64,000 bases of DNA from Streptomyces mangrovi (GTDB taxonomy: Bacteria; Actinomycetota; Actinomycetes; Streptomycetales; Streptomycetaceae), in assembly GCF_900114215.1 (NCBI RefSeq), contig NZ_FOSG01000027.1:1-64000 (forward strand), in the 5' to 3' direction. The translations under genes and the position numbers were made by a program. The notes under the pieces are model-generated. The model was not told where the DNA came from. It did not search any database and saw only the letters and a list, made by a program, of their open reading frames with translations. Positions 1 through 10,257 of the stretch are shown piece by piece (the stretch's first letter is position 1; every line of letters starts with the position of its first letter).

Positions 1-1316
<1,316 letters not shown>

Positions 1317-1338
1317 TTCGGGTTCCTCCAGCTCATGC

Positions 1339-1359
1339 CTTGAGTAGATCTGGCTCAAG
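1339..1359 (-). promoter_or_regulatory. HAIR operator 1 (HspR-binding type) upstream of dnaK
   Basis: CTTGAGT-N7-GCTCAAG lies 23 bp upstream of the dnaK start. It matches the HAIR consensus CTTGAGT-N7-ACTCAAG at all but one half-site position. HspR binding to HAIR repeats in the dnaK promoter is established in Streptomyces. Confidence 0.88.
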
Positions 1360-1391
1360 AGTGCAGCAGGAGGGCGGGCAGCGTCAAGAGA

Positions 1392-1412
1392 CATGAGTCG
1401 CGCCGACTCAAC
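1392..1412 (-). promoter_or_regulatory. HAIR-like operator 2 upstream of dnaK
   Basis: CATGAGT-N7-ACTCAAC is a second, weaker HAIR-type inverted repeat with the same 7-bp spacer. It is centred 53 bp (about five helical turns) upstream of the first, which fits cooperative HspR binding. Confidence 0.7.
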
Positions 1413-1568
1413 TCTCTTCCGGCGACCGAACTCATGGCCGGGGGTTCCCGTCTCAACTGCCCGCGGAACGCCGGTCGCAGGGGCCTTCCGGGGAATCAGG
1501 ACGCCCGCCGGGCCGCCCTGGCTCCCGGACGGGGCAGTCTTCCCCGCGCCGCCCGATCCATCCGGCCC

Positions 1569-2795
1569 TCACCGCCCCTCTTCCGCCCCCGTGACCGCCT
1601 CCCCGACCGCCTCCCCGGCCGCTTCCCCGGCCGCCGAGAACTCGACGGCGACGACCGCCGCGTCGTCCCGCAGCCTCCCCCCGGTGTGCCGGGCGACCGC
1701 ATCCAGCAACTCGTCCGGCAGCCGCTCGGTGGGCACCCCGCGCAGCTCCCGCAGCGTCTCGGCGAGCGGGAAGAAGCGCCCCCTGCCGTCGCGCGCCTCG
1801 TCGATGCCGTCGGTGTGGAGCAGCAGCCGGTCCCCGGGACGCCACCGGGTGTGGACGGTCAGACCGCGTTCGTCGTCCCACCCGGCCGTGAACCCGTGCA
1901 CCAGCCCCAGCGGCGGCAGCGGATCGACCGCCAGTGGCTCGCAGCCCCCGGCGGTGAGCAGCAGCGGCGGGGGATGCCCCAGGTCGACGACGCGCAGCCG
2001 CCCGCCCTCGATCTCCACCAGCGCGGCGGTGACGAACAGCTCCTCCGCCTCCGCCGCCGCGTCCGGGCCGGCGCCGCCGGCCGCCTCCCGCGCGCACCGC
2101 TCCACCGCGCGCGAGCAGCGTCCGGCCACGGTCGTCAGCGCGGGCTCGTACTGGGCCGCCTCCCGGAAGGCGCCCAGCACCGCGGCGGCCGTACGGATCG
2201 CGGGCAGGCCCTTGCCGCGCACATCGCCGATGATCAGCCGGGTGCGGTCCGGGCGGACCACGACCTCGTACAGGTCGCCGCCGATCAGCGTGTCGGACTC
2301 GGCGGCGCTGTACCTGGCCGCCAGGCGCAGCCCGTCCGTGCGGCGCGGCACCGGGGAGAGGAGGGCGAGCTGGGCCGCCTCGGCGACCTGCCGGATCCGG
2401 ACGAGCTGGCCCTCGCGCCGCCGCCGGACCGCGGCCGCCACCAGGCCGGCGGCGCTCACCACCACCAGTGCGACCAGTGCGGTCGCGGAGGTGTCCGTCT
2501 CGGCCGTGACCGGTTCGAAGGAGGTGGCCAGCCCGAGGGCCAGGGCGGCGGCGGAGACGGCGAGCACGTCGCGCGGGCGTCCGCGGACCGCGGCGAGCGC
2601 GGGCGCCGGGGTGAGCAGGGAGCCGGCGTGCGCGACGCGGCCGTGGAGCCCGCCGGTGACCTCGATGACGGCGACCGCGAGAACGAGCAGCCAGGGGAGG
2701 AGGAGCCAGACCCACAGCCGTCCCCACAGGCCCTCCCACAGGCTCTCCCAGAGCCTCGCGGAGGCCCGTGCGAGCCCCGCGCGCGGAGTGCGCAT
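1569..2795 (-). CDS. Membrane-anchored PP2C-family (SpoIIE-type) serine/threonine phosphatase
   Basis: A 408-residue protein with three hydrophobic segments in the first 140 residues, then a short basic linker and a PP2C/SpoIIE catalytic domain. Metal-binding signatures are visible in order: GGDLYE, then GDVRGKGLPA, then a C-terminal DDAAVVAVEF. Such proteins dephosphorylate anti-anti-sigma (STAS) partners. No partner gene lies nearby, so the substrate is unknown. The ATG at 2795 is chosen because AAGGAAG sits 5 bp upstream. A longer reading from 2831 has no such site. The gene runs toward dnaK, with the HAIR promoter region between them. Confidence 0.85.
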   Translation of the reverse strand: MRTPRAGLARASARLWESLWEGLWGRLWVWLLLPWLLVLAVAVIEVTGGLHGRVAHAGSLLTPAPALAAVRGRPRDVLAVSAAALALGLATSFEPVTAETDTSATALVALVVVSAAGLVAAAVRRRREGQLVRIRQVAEAAQLALLSPVPRRTDGLRLAARYSAAESDTLIGGDLYEVVVRPDRTRLIIGDVRGKGLPAIRTAAAVLGAFREAAQYEPALTTVAGRCSRAVERCAREAAGGAGPDAAAEAEELFVTAALVEIEGGRLRVVDLGHPPPLLLTAGGCEPLAVDPLPPLGLVHGFTAGWDDERGLTVHTRWRPGDRLLLHTDGIDEARDGRGRFFPLAETLRELRGVPTERLPDELLDAVARHTGGRLRDDAAVVAVEFSAAGEAAGEAVGEAVTGAEEGR

Positions 2796-3088
2796 AGGGA
2801 CTTCCTTCCCGGCCGCGGGAAACGGACGCATCCCTTTTTACCGCATTCGACACCGATTCGGAGGATGGTATACGGGAGGTCTATAGGATGGATCCACCCT
2901 TCCGTTCCCGGGCTCTCCCTCAAGGCCCCGCGGCCATCTCTCGGGCAAGGGCCGCCTCAGCGACGCAGATCACCGTACGAGTGGCTACAGACGGCCTCTG
3001 TTCATGGGTAGTCTCGAACAGATCGGATAAGTTACCGCTTAGTAAGCTTGCAGCCGCAGGCACCGCCCCGCAGGTTCGAGGAGCCGCC

Positions 3089-5353
3089 ATGCAACTCGCC
3101 GCGATCGTCGTCTCGCTGGTACTCACCGCGGTCGGCGTTGCGCTCTTGGCACGCGCCGTCGCGCAGATCTACCGCTTCGTGAGGCTCGGCCAGTCCGTAC
3201 CGGCGGGCAGTCGGACCGACGACCCGAAGCAGCGCACGATCACCCTGGTCAAGGAGTTCCTCGGCCACACCCGGATGAACCGGTGGGGGATCGTCGGCTT
3301 CGCGCACTGGTTCGTCGCGATCGGCTTCCTGACCCTTCCGCCGACCCTGGCCCAGGCTTACGGGCAGCTCTTCCGGGCCGACTGGGTCCTCCCCGTCCTC
3401 GGCGGCTTCCTGCCGTTCGAGATGTACATCGAGTTCATCGGCCTGATGACGGTCGCCGGCATCCTGGTGCTGATCGCGATCCGGCTGCTGAACCTGCCCA
3501 CCCGCCCCGGCCGCAAGTCCCGCTTCGCCGGTTCGACCGCCTGGCAGGCGTACTTCGTCGAGTACGTCATCCTCACCATCGGCCTGGCGATCCTGGTGCT
3601 GCGCGGCCTGGAGGGCGCGATCCACCGCGTCGAGGGCTACGAGGCGGCGTACTTCGTCTCCTACCCGCTGGTCGAGGCCTTCGACGGGCTGGGGACCGGC
3701 ACGCTGCAGAACCTGATCTACTTCACCGCGATGATCAAGATCAGCGTCTCGCTGATCTGGATGATCACGGTGTCGCTCAACATCACCATGGGCGTCGCCT
3801 GGCACCGCTTCCTGGCGTTCCCCAACATCTGGTTCAAGCGCGAGGCCGACGGCGACGTGGCGCTCGGCGCCCTCCAGCCGATGACCTCGGGCGGCAAGCC
3901 GATCGACTTCGAGGACCCGGGCGAGGACGACACCTTCGGCGTCTCCCAGGTCGAGCAGTTCTCCTGGAAGGGCATCCTCGACTTCTCCACCTGCACCGAG
4001 TGCGGCCGCTGCCAGTCCCAGTGCCCCGCCTGGAACACCGGCAAGCCGCTGTCGCCCAAGCTGCTGATCATGTCGCTGCGCGACCACGCGCACGCCAAGG
4101 CCCCCTACCTGCTGGCCGGCGGCGGCAAGGACATGGAGGGCGAGGAGAAGGCGACCGAGGAGCAGCTGAAGGACGTTCCCGCCGCCGCCCTGGCCGAGGC
4201 CGAGCGCCCGCTGGTCGGGACGCTGGAGGAGAACGGCGTCATCGACCCGGACGTGCTGTGGTCCTGCACCACCTGCGGCGCCTGCGTCGAGCAGTGCCCC
4301 GTCGACATCGAGCACGTCGACCACATCGTCGACATGCGCCGCTACCAGGTGATGATCGAGTCCTCGTTCCCGTCCGAGGCGGGCACGATGCTCAAGAACC
4401 TGGAGAAGAAGGGCAACCCCTGGGGCCTGGCCAAGAAGCAGCGCCTTGAGTGGACGAAGGAGGTCGAATTCGAGGTCCCGGTCGTCGGCAAGGACATCGA
4501 GGACCTCACCGAGGTCGAGTACCTGTACTGGGTCGGCTGCGCCGGCGCCCTGGAGGACCGGGCCAAGAAGACCACCAAGGCCTTCGCCGAGCTGCTGCAC
4601 ATCGCGGGCGTGAAGTTCGCGATCATGGGCGGCGACGAGAAGTGCAGCGGTGACTCCCCCCGCCGCCTGGGCAACGAGTTCCTCTTCCAGCAGCTCGGCG
4701 CCGAGAACGTGGCCATGCTGAACATGGCGTTCGGCGAGGATGAGGACGAGGGCGTCACCGTCGAGCGGTCCAAGAAGAAGATCGTCGCGACCTGCCCGCA
4801 CTGCTTCAACACGATCGCCAACGAGTACCCGCAGCTCGGCGGGCACTACGAGGTCATCCACCACACCCAGCTGCTCCAGCACCTCATCGACGAGGGACGC
4901 CTGGTGCCGGTCACGCCGGTCGAGGGTCTGATCACCTACCACGACCCGTGCTACCTGGGCCGCCACAACAAGGTCTACACGCCGCCGCGCGAGATCATCG
5001 GCCGCGTGCCCGGCCTGCGCAACGAGGAGATGCACCGCCACAAGGAGCGGGGCTTCTGCTGCGGCGCCGGCGGCGCGCGGATGTGGATGGAGGAGCGCAT
5101 CGGCAAGCGCATCAACACCGAGCGCGTGGACGAGGCGCTGTCGCTGAACCCGGACATCGTCTCCACCGCCTGCCCGTTCTGCCTGGTGATGCTGACCGAC
5201 TCGGTCAACGGCAAGAAGAACGAGGGCAAGGCCAAGGAGAACGTCCAGGTCGTGGACGTCGCCCAGCTCCTGCTGGAGTCGGTCAAGGCCCCGGCGGAGC
5301 CGGAGGGCCCGGCCGGCACGGAGCCGGCTCCCGAGCCCGAGCCCGCCTCCTAG
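3089..5353 (+). CDS. Membrane-associated (Fe-S)-binding oxidoreductase with CCG domains
   Basis: A 754-residue protein. The N-terminal 260 residues contain about five membrane segments resembling a NarI/HdrE-like anchor. Two 4Fe-4S motifs follow, CTECGRCQSQCP (about residue 301) and CTTCGACVEQCP (about residue 393). Two CCG domains of the HdrB/GlpC type come next, including CPHC and CCGAGGARMW (about residue 657). It therefore joins membrane and cytoplasmic halves of a heterodisulfide-reductase-like electron carrier, probably exchanging electrons between quinone and a soluble donor. The real partner is unknown. The ATG at 3089 has GAGGAG 6 bp upstream, and an in-frame extension from 2888 lacks one. 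The C-terminal 25 residues are a Pro/Glu/Ala tail. Confidence 0.88.
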   Translation: MQLAAIVVSLVLTAVGVALLARAVAQIYRFVRLGQSVPAGSRTDDPKQRTITLVKEFLGHTRMNRWGIVGFAHWFVAIGFLTLPPTLAQAYGQLFRADWVLPVLGGFLPFEMYIEFIGLMTVAGILVLIAIRLLNLPTRPGRKSRFAGSTAWQAYFVEYVILTIGLAILVLRGLEGAIHRVEGYEAAYFVSYPLVEAFDGLGTGTLQNLIYFTAMIKISVSLIWMITVSLNITMGVAWHRFLAFPNIWFKREADGDVALGALQPMTSGGKPIDFEDPGEDDTFGVSQVEQFSWKGILDFSTCTECGRCQSQCPAWNTGKPLSPKLLIMSLRDHAHAKAPYLLAGGGKDMEGEEKATEEQLKDVPAAALAEAERPLVGTLEENGVIDPDVLWSCTTCGACVEQCPVDIEHVDHIVDMRRYQVMIESSFPSEAGTMLKNLEKKGNPWGLAKKQRLEWTKEVEFEVPVVGKDIEDLTEVEYLYWVGCAGALEDRAKKTTKAFAELLHIAGVKFAIMGGDEKCSGDSPRRLGNEFLFQQLGAENVAMLNMAFGEDEDEGVTVERSKKKIVATCPHCFNTIANEYPQLGGHYEVIHHTQLLQHLIDEGRLVPVTPVEGLITYHDPCYLGRHNKVYTPPREIIGRVPGLRNEEMHRHKERGFCCGAGGARMWMEERIGKRINTERVDEALSLNPDIVSTACPFCLVMLTDSVNGKKNEGKAKENVQVVDVAQLLLESVKAPAEPEGPAGTEPAPEPEPAS

Positions 5354-5391
5354 CGGTCACGCCCCGGGCGGTACGCCGGGCAGTACGCAAG

Positions 5392-5436
5392 ACGGCGGAG
5401 GCCGGTCCCGCATCCCGCGGGACCGGCCTCCGCCGT
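5392..5436. terminator. Strong bidirectional terminator hairpin
   Basis: A perfect 20-bp stem (5392-5411 with 5417-5436) closes a 5-base loop, ATCCC. It lies between convergent genes ending at 5353 (+) and 5498 (-). Confidence 0.9.
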
Positions 5437-5497
5437 TCTGATGTCTTCTCGACGTCCTCCTGCCGTGCCGTCCCGGCCCGGCCCTTCTCCCGGTTCC

Positions 5498-6013
5498 TCA
5501 GTCCTCGCCGAACCACTCGTCCAGGACGGCGTCGAACTCCTCGTCCCACTCCTTCAGGACCTTCCGGGACGGGGCGTCGACGTCGGCCTCGTACCAGCGG
5601 CGGGCGGTCGTGCAGACCGACACGGAGAACCGGCGCCCGAAGCGCGGAAGGTCCGTCTCGACCGCGCCGATCTCGTCCCAGGGGAACCGGGCCTCCTCGC
5701 CGTCCAGCCGGAACACCACCCCGAAGCGGCCGGCGGCGATCGAGCCGCGGCGGTCGGACGCCTCGAAGGCGGGTTCGCCGTCCCCGTCCCCGTCCTCGTC
5801 CTGCTCACCGGCGGCCGCATCGGCGGCGTCCTCGGCAGGCTCCTCCGAGGCGGACTCCCCGGCAGGGGTCCTCTCCTGCTTCTGCTCCACCTCCTCGTCG
5901 GCGGCCTCCTCACCGGCCCGGTCGGGGCTCGGCGGAGCGAGGCCGGGGATGTAGGCCGGATCGGTGCCGGCTGCGGTTACGGGCGGGATGACCGGACCTC
6001 TGAGCTGTTCCAC
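5498..6013 (-). CDS. Conserved-looking hypothetical protein with acidic linker
   Basis: A 171-residue protein with no catalytic motif I recognise. Residues 1-35 are a short proline-rich head. Residues 35-85 are a very acidic Glu/Ala/Asp linker. The last 85 residues form a compact domain starting DRRGSIAAGRFGVVFRLDGE and ending in DEEFDAVLDEWFGED. The C-terminal domain resembles a small PH-like/DUF fold, which is inference from its hydrophobic pattern. The GTG at 6013 (VEQLRGPV) begins the part that looks protein-like and has no obvious RBS, so a leaderless transcript is possible. A start at 6154 would add 47 residues of poor composition. It is divergent from the FG-GAP gene. Confidence 0.6.
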   Translation of the reverse strand: MEQLRGPVIPPVTAAGTDPAYIPGLAPPSPDRAGEEAADEEVEQKQERTPAGESASEEPAEDAADAAAGEQDEDGDGDGEPAFEASDRRGSIAAGRFGVVFRLDGEEARFPWDEIGAVETDLPRFGRRFSVSVCTTARRWYEADVDAPSRKVLKEWDEEFDAVLDEWFGED

Positions 6014-6235
6014 GGCGGGCAGTATGGCCGACGAACCCGTACCGGCGACAGACGGTCCCGTGCCCGGCCGGTGAAGAAACTTCCGCCTCCCGTACAACCC
6101 CGGCACCTCCCCGGAGGTCTCCTGTTGGCCACCTCCGCGTGAATTCCTGGCCAACGCCCGGCGAAGCGGGCGGATTTGGCCACATCAGTCCGGGATGCCT
6201 GGCGGCATCCTCCTCGTGCAGCAGGAGAGTTCCGA

Positions 6236-7708
6236 GTGCACAATCGTTTCCGCACTGCCCTCGCGGCCGCGACCGTGGCGGCCCTGACCGGCGGTCTGAT
6301 GGCCGCCGCCGTCGGCACGGCCGCCGCCGAAGGCGACCGCCCGACCGCCGACTTCAACGGCGACGGCTACCGCGACCTCGCCGTCTCGGCCCCCTTCGCC
6401 ACCGTCGACGGCCAGAAGAACGCGGGCCAGGTCGTGGTGCTCTACGGCTCCGCCGCGGGCATCACCACCACCTCCAAGCGCACCGTCATCAGCCAGGACA
6501 GCCCCGGGGTGCCCGGCGTCTCCGAGGCCGGCGACCGCTTCGGCCTCGACACCACCGCGGCCGACTTCAACAACGACGGCTTCACCGACCTCGCCGTCGG
6601 CGCCCCGTACGAGAAGGTCGGCGACGACGTCAACGGCGGCACGATCCAGATCATCTGGGGCTCCGCCTCGGGTCTGTACGGGGGCACCACCGTCCCCGAC
6701 CCCTCGCCGAGCTCCCACGACCGCTTCGGCTACGTACTGGACGCCGCCGACTACGACGGCGACGACAAGGCCGACCTGGCCGTCGGCACCAGCTCCTCCT
6801 ACGTCCGCGTCTTCCGCGGCGGCTTCGGCAAGGGCAAGGGGGAGCACGGCGGCGCCTACGGTGTCCGTCCCGCCATCCTCAGCGGAGCCGACACCGGCCC
6901 GAAGAACCTCCACTCCGGCGACGTCAACGGCGACGACATCGCCGACCTGGTGGTGGACGGCTTCGAGCGGGACTCCAGTGACGGCGAGTACCACTGGAAC
7001 GCCAACTACTACGTCCCCGGCTCCGCCTCCGGTCTGACCGCGAGCGGCCAGCAGAAGCTCCCCGCCGGACTGATCACCGACATCGGCGACGTCAACAGCG
7101 ACGGCTTCGGCGACATCGTCATCGGCATGCACTTCGACTCCGACTCCGGCGTCCCCGGCAGCCGCACCGGCGGTCTGGTCAACGTCCTCCACGGCTCCCC
7201 CTCCGGCCCCAACGGCAACCGCCAGTCCTTCACCCAGGACTCCCCCGGCATCCCCGGCGGCTCGGAGCGGTACGACAGCTTCGGCTCCGAACTGGACCTG
7301 GGCGACGTCAACGGCGACGGCCACCTCGACCTGGCCGTCGGCGCACCCGGCGAGTCCCTGGGCGACGCGCAGTACACCGGCGCGGTCGTCGTCCTGTACG
7401 GCGCGGCGGACGGCTCCGGCCTCACCGGCTCCGGTTCGCAGTTCATCCACCAGGACACCCCCGGCGTCCCCGGTGGCAACGAGACCGACGACCAGTTCGG
7501 CAGCGACGTCCACCTCGCCGACATGAACGGCGACGGCCTGGCGGACCTGACGGCCGGAGCCCTGGGCGAGAACAACGGCAACGGCGCTGTCACCGCGCTC
7601 CGTTCCGACGGGACGCAGATCGCCGGCGGCGGCTACTTCCTCTCCGTCAGCAGGGTGGGCGTCTCCACGGCCGGCACCCCGCTGTTCGGCGTCAACTTCG
7701 CCGGCTGA
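6236..7708 (+). CDS. Secreted FG-GAP (integrin-alpha-type) repeat protein
   Basis: A 490-residue protein with a Sec signal peptide of about 31 residues ending GTAAAEG. It then carries seven Ca-binding FG-GAP repeats, each with a D-x-N/D-x-D-G-like loop: DFNGDGYRDLAV, DFNNDGFTDLAV, DYDGDDKADLAV, DVNGDDIADLVV, DVNSDGFGDIVI, DVNGDGHLDLAV and DMNGDGLADLTA. Seven repeats would close a beta-propeller. Expected location is the cell surface or outside the cell, with a binding role rather than catalysis. The GTG at 6236 is chosen because GGAGAG lies 6 bp upstream and it begins the signal peptide directly. The gene ends before a tandem repeat and a strong terminator. Confidence 0.93.
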   Translation: MHNRFRTALAAATVAALTGGLMAAAVGTAAAEGDRPTADFNGDGYRDLAVSAPFATVDGQKNAGQVVVLYGSAAGITTTSKRTVISQDSPGVPGVSEAGDRFGLDTTAADFNNDGFTDLAVGAPYEKVGDDVNGGTIQIIWGSASGLYGGTTVPDPSPSSHDRFGYVLDAADYDGDDKADLAVGTSSSYVRVFRGGFGKGKGEHGGAYGVRPAILSGADTGPKNLHSGDVNGDDIADLVVDGFERDSSDGEYHWNANYYVPGSASGLTASGQQKLPAGLITDIGDVNSDGFGDIVIGMHFDSDSGVPGSRTGGLVNVLHGSPSGPNGNRQSFTQDSPGIPGGSERYDSFGSELDLGDVNGDGHLDLAVGAPGESLGDAQYTGAVVVLYGAADGSGLTGSGSQFIHQDTPGVPGGNETDDQFGSDVHLADMNGDGLADLTAGALGENNGNGAVTALRSDGTQIAGGGYFLSVSRVGVSTAGTPLFGVNFAG

Positions 7709-7744
7709 CGCCCTCCGCGTCACCTCGGCCGCCACTCCAGCCGC

Positions 7745-7799
7745 CGCTTCGGCGGCGCTTCGGCGGCGCTTCGGCGCCGCTTCGGCGGCGCTTCGGCGC
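7745..7799. repeat. Five tandem copies of an 11-bp unit
   Basis: The unit CGCTTCGGCGG (last base G or C) is repeated five times without a gap in the 3' untranslated region of the FG-GAP gene. Each unit contains a UUCG tetraloop closed by C and G, so the RNA could form alternative GC hairpins. Confidence 0.9.
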
Positions 7800-7809
7800 A
7801 CACGCGCCC

Positions 7810-7844
7810 CCGTGGGGCCCGGTCCGGCGGACCGGGCCCCACGG
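7810..7844 (+). terminator. Terminator of the FG-GAP gene
   Basis: A perfect 16-bp stem (7810-7825 with 7829-7844) with a GGC loop lies about 100 bp after the FG-GAP stop codon. Confidence 0.87.
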
Positions 7845-7987
7845 CCGTCCCCTACGGGCAGCCCCACCCCTGCCCGGGGACATCCCCCACGGGGTCCCCC
7901 TGGGGGATGTCACAGCTCGGCGGCAATGCGCGGCCCGCTGCCCGGCCCACGGCACCCCGTACGGCCGGACACGGTACGTTCGAAGGC

Positions 7988-8950
7988 GTGGCTGGATTCA
8001 GGATGGGACACGGCCGGGATCCCCGGAACGCACGACAGCAAGGGCACCGCCCCCCGCAGCAGGCTCCCGGCGCACCCGGGCAGCCGCCGTACGCGCCTCC
8101 CGCGCAGCCGGGGCAGCAGCCCGTACAGCCCGGGCACACCCTCTGGCGCCAGGGCGGCGGACGGCACGGCGAGCCGGAGTACTTCGGCGACCCCGGACAC
8201 GGCGGACACCACCCCGGACACGGTGGGCAGGGCGGGCGGGTGCGTCCGCCCGCGCACGATCCCGCCAACAACCCCGGGCACACCCAGATGTTCAGCTTCG
8301 GCGAGGCCCCCGACCACGGCCACCCCCCGCAGCCGGGCCACCCGGCCGGCGACGGCTACACCGACGGCGGCACCTACACGGCGGGGCAGCCGCCCGTGGC
8401 GCCCTCCGGCCCGCGGCTGCACTGGAAGCAGCTGCTGAGCGGCATCGTGCTGCGCCCCGGCAGCACCTTCTGGCAGATGCGCGACCACTCGGTGTGGGGC
8501 CCGGCGCTCATCGTCACCTTCGTCTACGGCCTGCTCGCCGTCTTCGGCTTCGACCAGGCCCGCGAGGACGCGATCAACTCCACGCTCTCCAGCGCGATCC
8601 CGTTCGTGCTGATCACCGGCGTGGCCGTCGTCGTCTCCGCCCTGCTGATGGGCGTGGTCACCCACACCCTGGCCCGCCAGCTCGGCGGCGAGGGGCTGTG
8701 GGCCCCGACCGTCGGCCTGTCCATGCTGATCATGACGATCACGGACGCACCGCGGCTGCTGCTGGCGATGTTCCTGGGCGGCAGCGCCACGGTCGTCCAG
8801 GTCGTCGGCTGGATCACCCTGCTCGCGGCGGGCGTGCTGCTCACCTCGATGGTCCGCCGCTCGCACGACCTGCCCTGGCCGAAGGCGCTGGGCGCCTGTG
8901 CGATCCAGCTGATCGCGCTGCTGGCGCTGTTCAAGCTCGGCACCCTGTAG
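7988..8950 (+). CDS. Yip1-family integral membrane protein
   Basis: A 320-residue protein. About 130 residues at the N-terminus are low-complexity Pro/Gln/Gly/His. The phrase LHWKQLLSGIVLRPGSTFWQM leads into five hydrophobic segments typical of Yip1-domain proteins. The function in bacteria is unknown; it is a polytopic membrane protein of the cytoplasmic membrane. The GTG at 7988 (VAGFRMGHGR) is preferred over 7907 because composition becomes protein-like there; no clear RBS is visible. An ATG at 8003 is an alternative. A strong terminator follows. Confidence 0.75.
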   Translation: MAGFRMGHGRDPRNARQQGHRPPQQAPGAPGQPPYAPPAQPGQQPVQPGHTLWRQGGGRHGEPEYFGDPGHGGHHPGHGGQGGRVRPPAHDPANNPGHTQMFSFGEAPDHGHPPQPGHPAGDGYTDGGTYTAGQPPVAPSGPRLHWKQLLSGIVLRPGSTFWQMRDHSVWGPALIVTFVYGLLAVFGFDQAREDAINSTLSSAIPFVLITGVAVVVSALLMGVVTHTLARQLGGEGLWAPTVGLSMLIMTITDAPRLLLAMFLGGSATVVQVVGWITLLAAGVLLTSMVRRSHDLPWPKALGACAIQLIALLALFKLGTL

Positions 8951-9000
8951 GGCGCGGGGCGCGGCGGGTACGCCCGCACACGCGCCCGCCCGTACGCCCG

Positions 9001-9044
9001 CACGTGAAGGGGGCCCGCGCACCGGCGCGGGCCCCCTTCACGTG
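9001..9044. terminator. Bidirectional terminator between convergent genes
   Basis: A perfect 20-bp stem (9001-9020 with 9025-9044) with an ACCG loop separates genes ending at 8950 (+) and 9054 (-). Confidence 0.9.
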
Positions 9045-9053
9045 TCAGGCATG

Positions 9054-9551
9054 TCAGGAGTCGAGGACCTGCCCCTCCCGCCGCACGACCGGCGGTTCCA
9101 CACTCCACGGAAAGTCGATCCAGCGATCGGTGCGCTTCCACACGTACTCGCACCTCACCAGCGACCGCGGTTTCTCGTAGACCACCGCGGACCGCACCTC
9201 GGCCACATGCTCGGCGCAGAAGTCGTGTACCAGCTTGAGCGTCCTGCCACTGTCGGCGACGTCGTCGGCGACCAGCACCTTCTTCTCGCTCAGGTCGACG
9301 ACGCTGGGCACCGGCGGCAGCATGACGGGCATCTCCAGCGTCGTGCCGACGCCGGTGTAGAACTCCACGTTCATCACGTGCAGGTTCTTCACGTCCAGCG
9401 CGTAGCCGAGCCCTCCGGCGACGAACAGCCCGCCGCGCGCGATGGACAGGATCATGTCCGGCTCGTACCCGTCGTCCGCGACGGCCTGCGCCAGCTCCCG
9501 GATCGCCCGCCCGAACAGCTCGTAGGTCAGCTTCTCCCGCTCGTCGCCCAT
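9054..9551 (-). CDS. Phosphoribosyltransferase-family protein
   Basis: A 165-residue type I PRTase fold. The PRPP-binding signature is VLVADDVADSGRTL (about residues 94-107). The N-terminal IARGGLFVAGGLGYAL forms the PPi loop region. It is the short form often annotated as xanthine/hypoxanthine phosphoribosyltransferase-like. The base specificity cannot be read from the sequence. The ATG at 9551 follows a weak purine-rich stretch. It lies 28 bp downstream of dcd on the same strand, so both may belong to one nucleotide-metabolism operon. Confidence 0.85.
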   Translation of the reverse strand: MGDEREKLTYELFGRAIRELAQAVADDGYEPDMILSIARGGLFVAGGLGYALDVKNLHVMNVEFYTGVGTTLEMPVMLPPVPSVVDLSEKKVLVADDVADSGRTLKLVHDFCAEHVAEVRSAVVYEKPRSLVRCEYVWKRTDRWIDFPWSVEPPVVRREGQVLDS

Positions 9552-9579
9552 GCGCCTCTCCTCGCTCCTCGCTGCTCGC

Positions 9580-10155
9580 TCAGACCTGCGTGCGGTGAAA
9601 GTTCAGATAGGAGCGCGAGGGCGTCGGGCCGCGCTGCCCCTGGTAGCGGGAGCCGTAGCGGGCGGAGCCGTAGGGGTGCTCGGCGGGCGAGGAGAGACGG
9701 AACATGCACAGCTGCCCGATCTTCATCCCGGGCCAGAGCTTGATCGGCAGCGTCGCCACGTTCGACAGCTCCAGCGTCACGTGCCCGGAGAAGCCGGGGT
9801 CGATGAAGCCGGCCGTGGAGTGCGTCAGCAGGCCCAGCCGTCCCAGCGAGCTCTTGCCCTCCAGGCGGGAGGCGATGTCGTCGGGCAGGGTGACGACCTC
9901 GTAGGTGGAGGCCAGCACGAACTCGCCCGGGTGGAGGATGAACGGCTCGTCCCCCTCCGGCTCGATCAGCCGCGTCAGGTCGGACTGCTCGACCGCGGGG
10001 TCGATGTGGGGGTAGCGGTGGTTCTCGAACACCCGGAAGAAGCGGTCCAGCCGCACGTCGATGCTGGACGGCTGCACCATCGCCGGGTCGTACGGATCGA
10101 TCCTCACCCGCCCGGAGTCGACCTCGGCCCGGATGTCCTTGTCTGAGAGAAGCAC
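9580..10155 (-). CDS. dcd: dCTP deaminase
   Basis: A 191-residue cytoplasmic trimeric enzyme converting dCTP to dUTP (or to dUMP in bifunctional actinobacterial members). It starts VLLSDKDIRAEV, the family's usual N-terminus, with GTG at 10155. The active-site region reads GKSSLGRLGLLTHSTAGFID followed by PGFSGHVTLELSN, with the catalytic Glu in the last block. The length matches the family exactly. An upstream extension to 10221 is not supported. It is probably co-transcribed with the phosphoribosyltransferase downstream. Confidence 0.96.
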   Translation of the reverse strand: MLLSDKDIRAEVDSGRVRIDPYDPAMVQPSSIDVRLDRFFRVFENHRYPHIDPAVEQSDLTRLIEPEGDEPFILHPGEFVLASTYEVVTLPDDIASRLEGKSSLGRLGLLTHSTAGFIDPGFSGHVTLELSNVATLPIKLWPGMKIGQLCMFRLSSPAEHPYGSARYGSRYQGQRGPTPSRSYLNFHRTQV

Positions 10156-10257
10156 GACGTCGAGCGTACAGACCGCGGGCCCGGCGCCTGCGCACCGGGC
10201 CCGCGTGCCCTCACCCGTCACGACCGCTCACCACGGCCGCCCGGGCACTTCGGCCTC

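Noticed and set aside
2888..3088. N-terminal extension of the Fe-S protein
   Set aside because: The internal ATG at 3089 has a strong RBS and starts the first membrane segment; the extension covers a likely promoter.
3032..5041. 669-codon minus-strand ORF opposite the Fe-S protein
   Set aside because: A typical antisense shadow of a high-GC gene, rich in Leu/Val/Gly/Asp with no motifs, while the plus strand carries clear cysteine motifs.
7745..7799. CRISPR-like array
   Set aside because: The repeats are contiguous 11-mers without spacers, so they are a simple tandem repeat.
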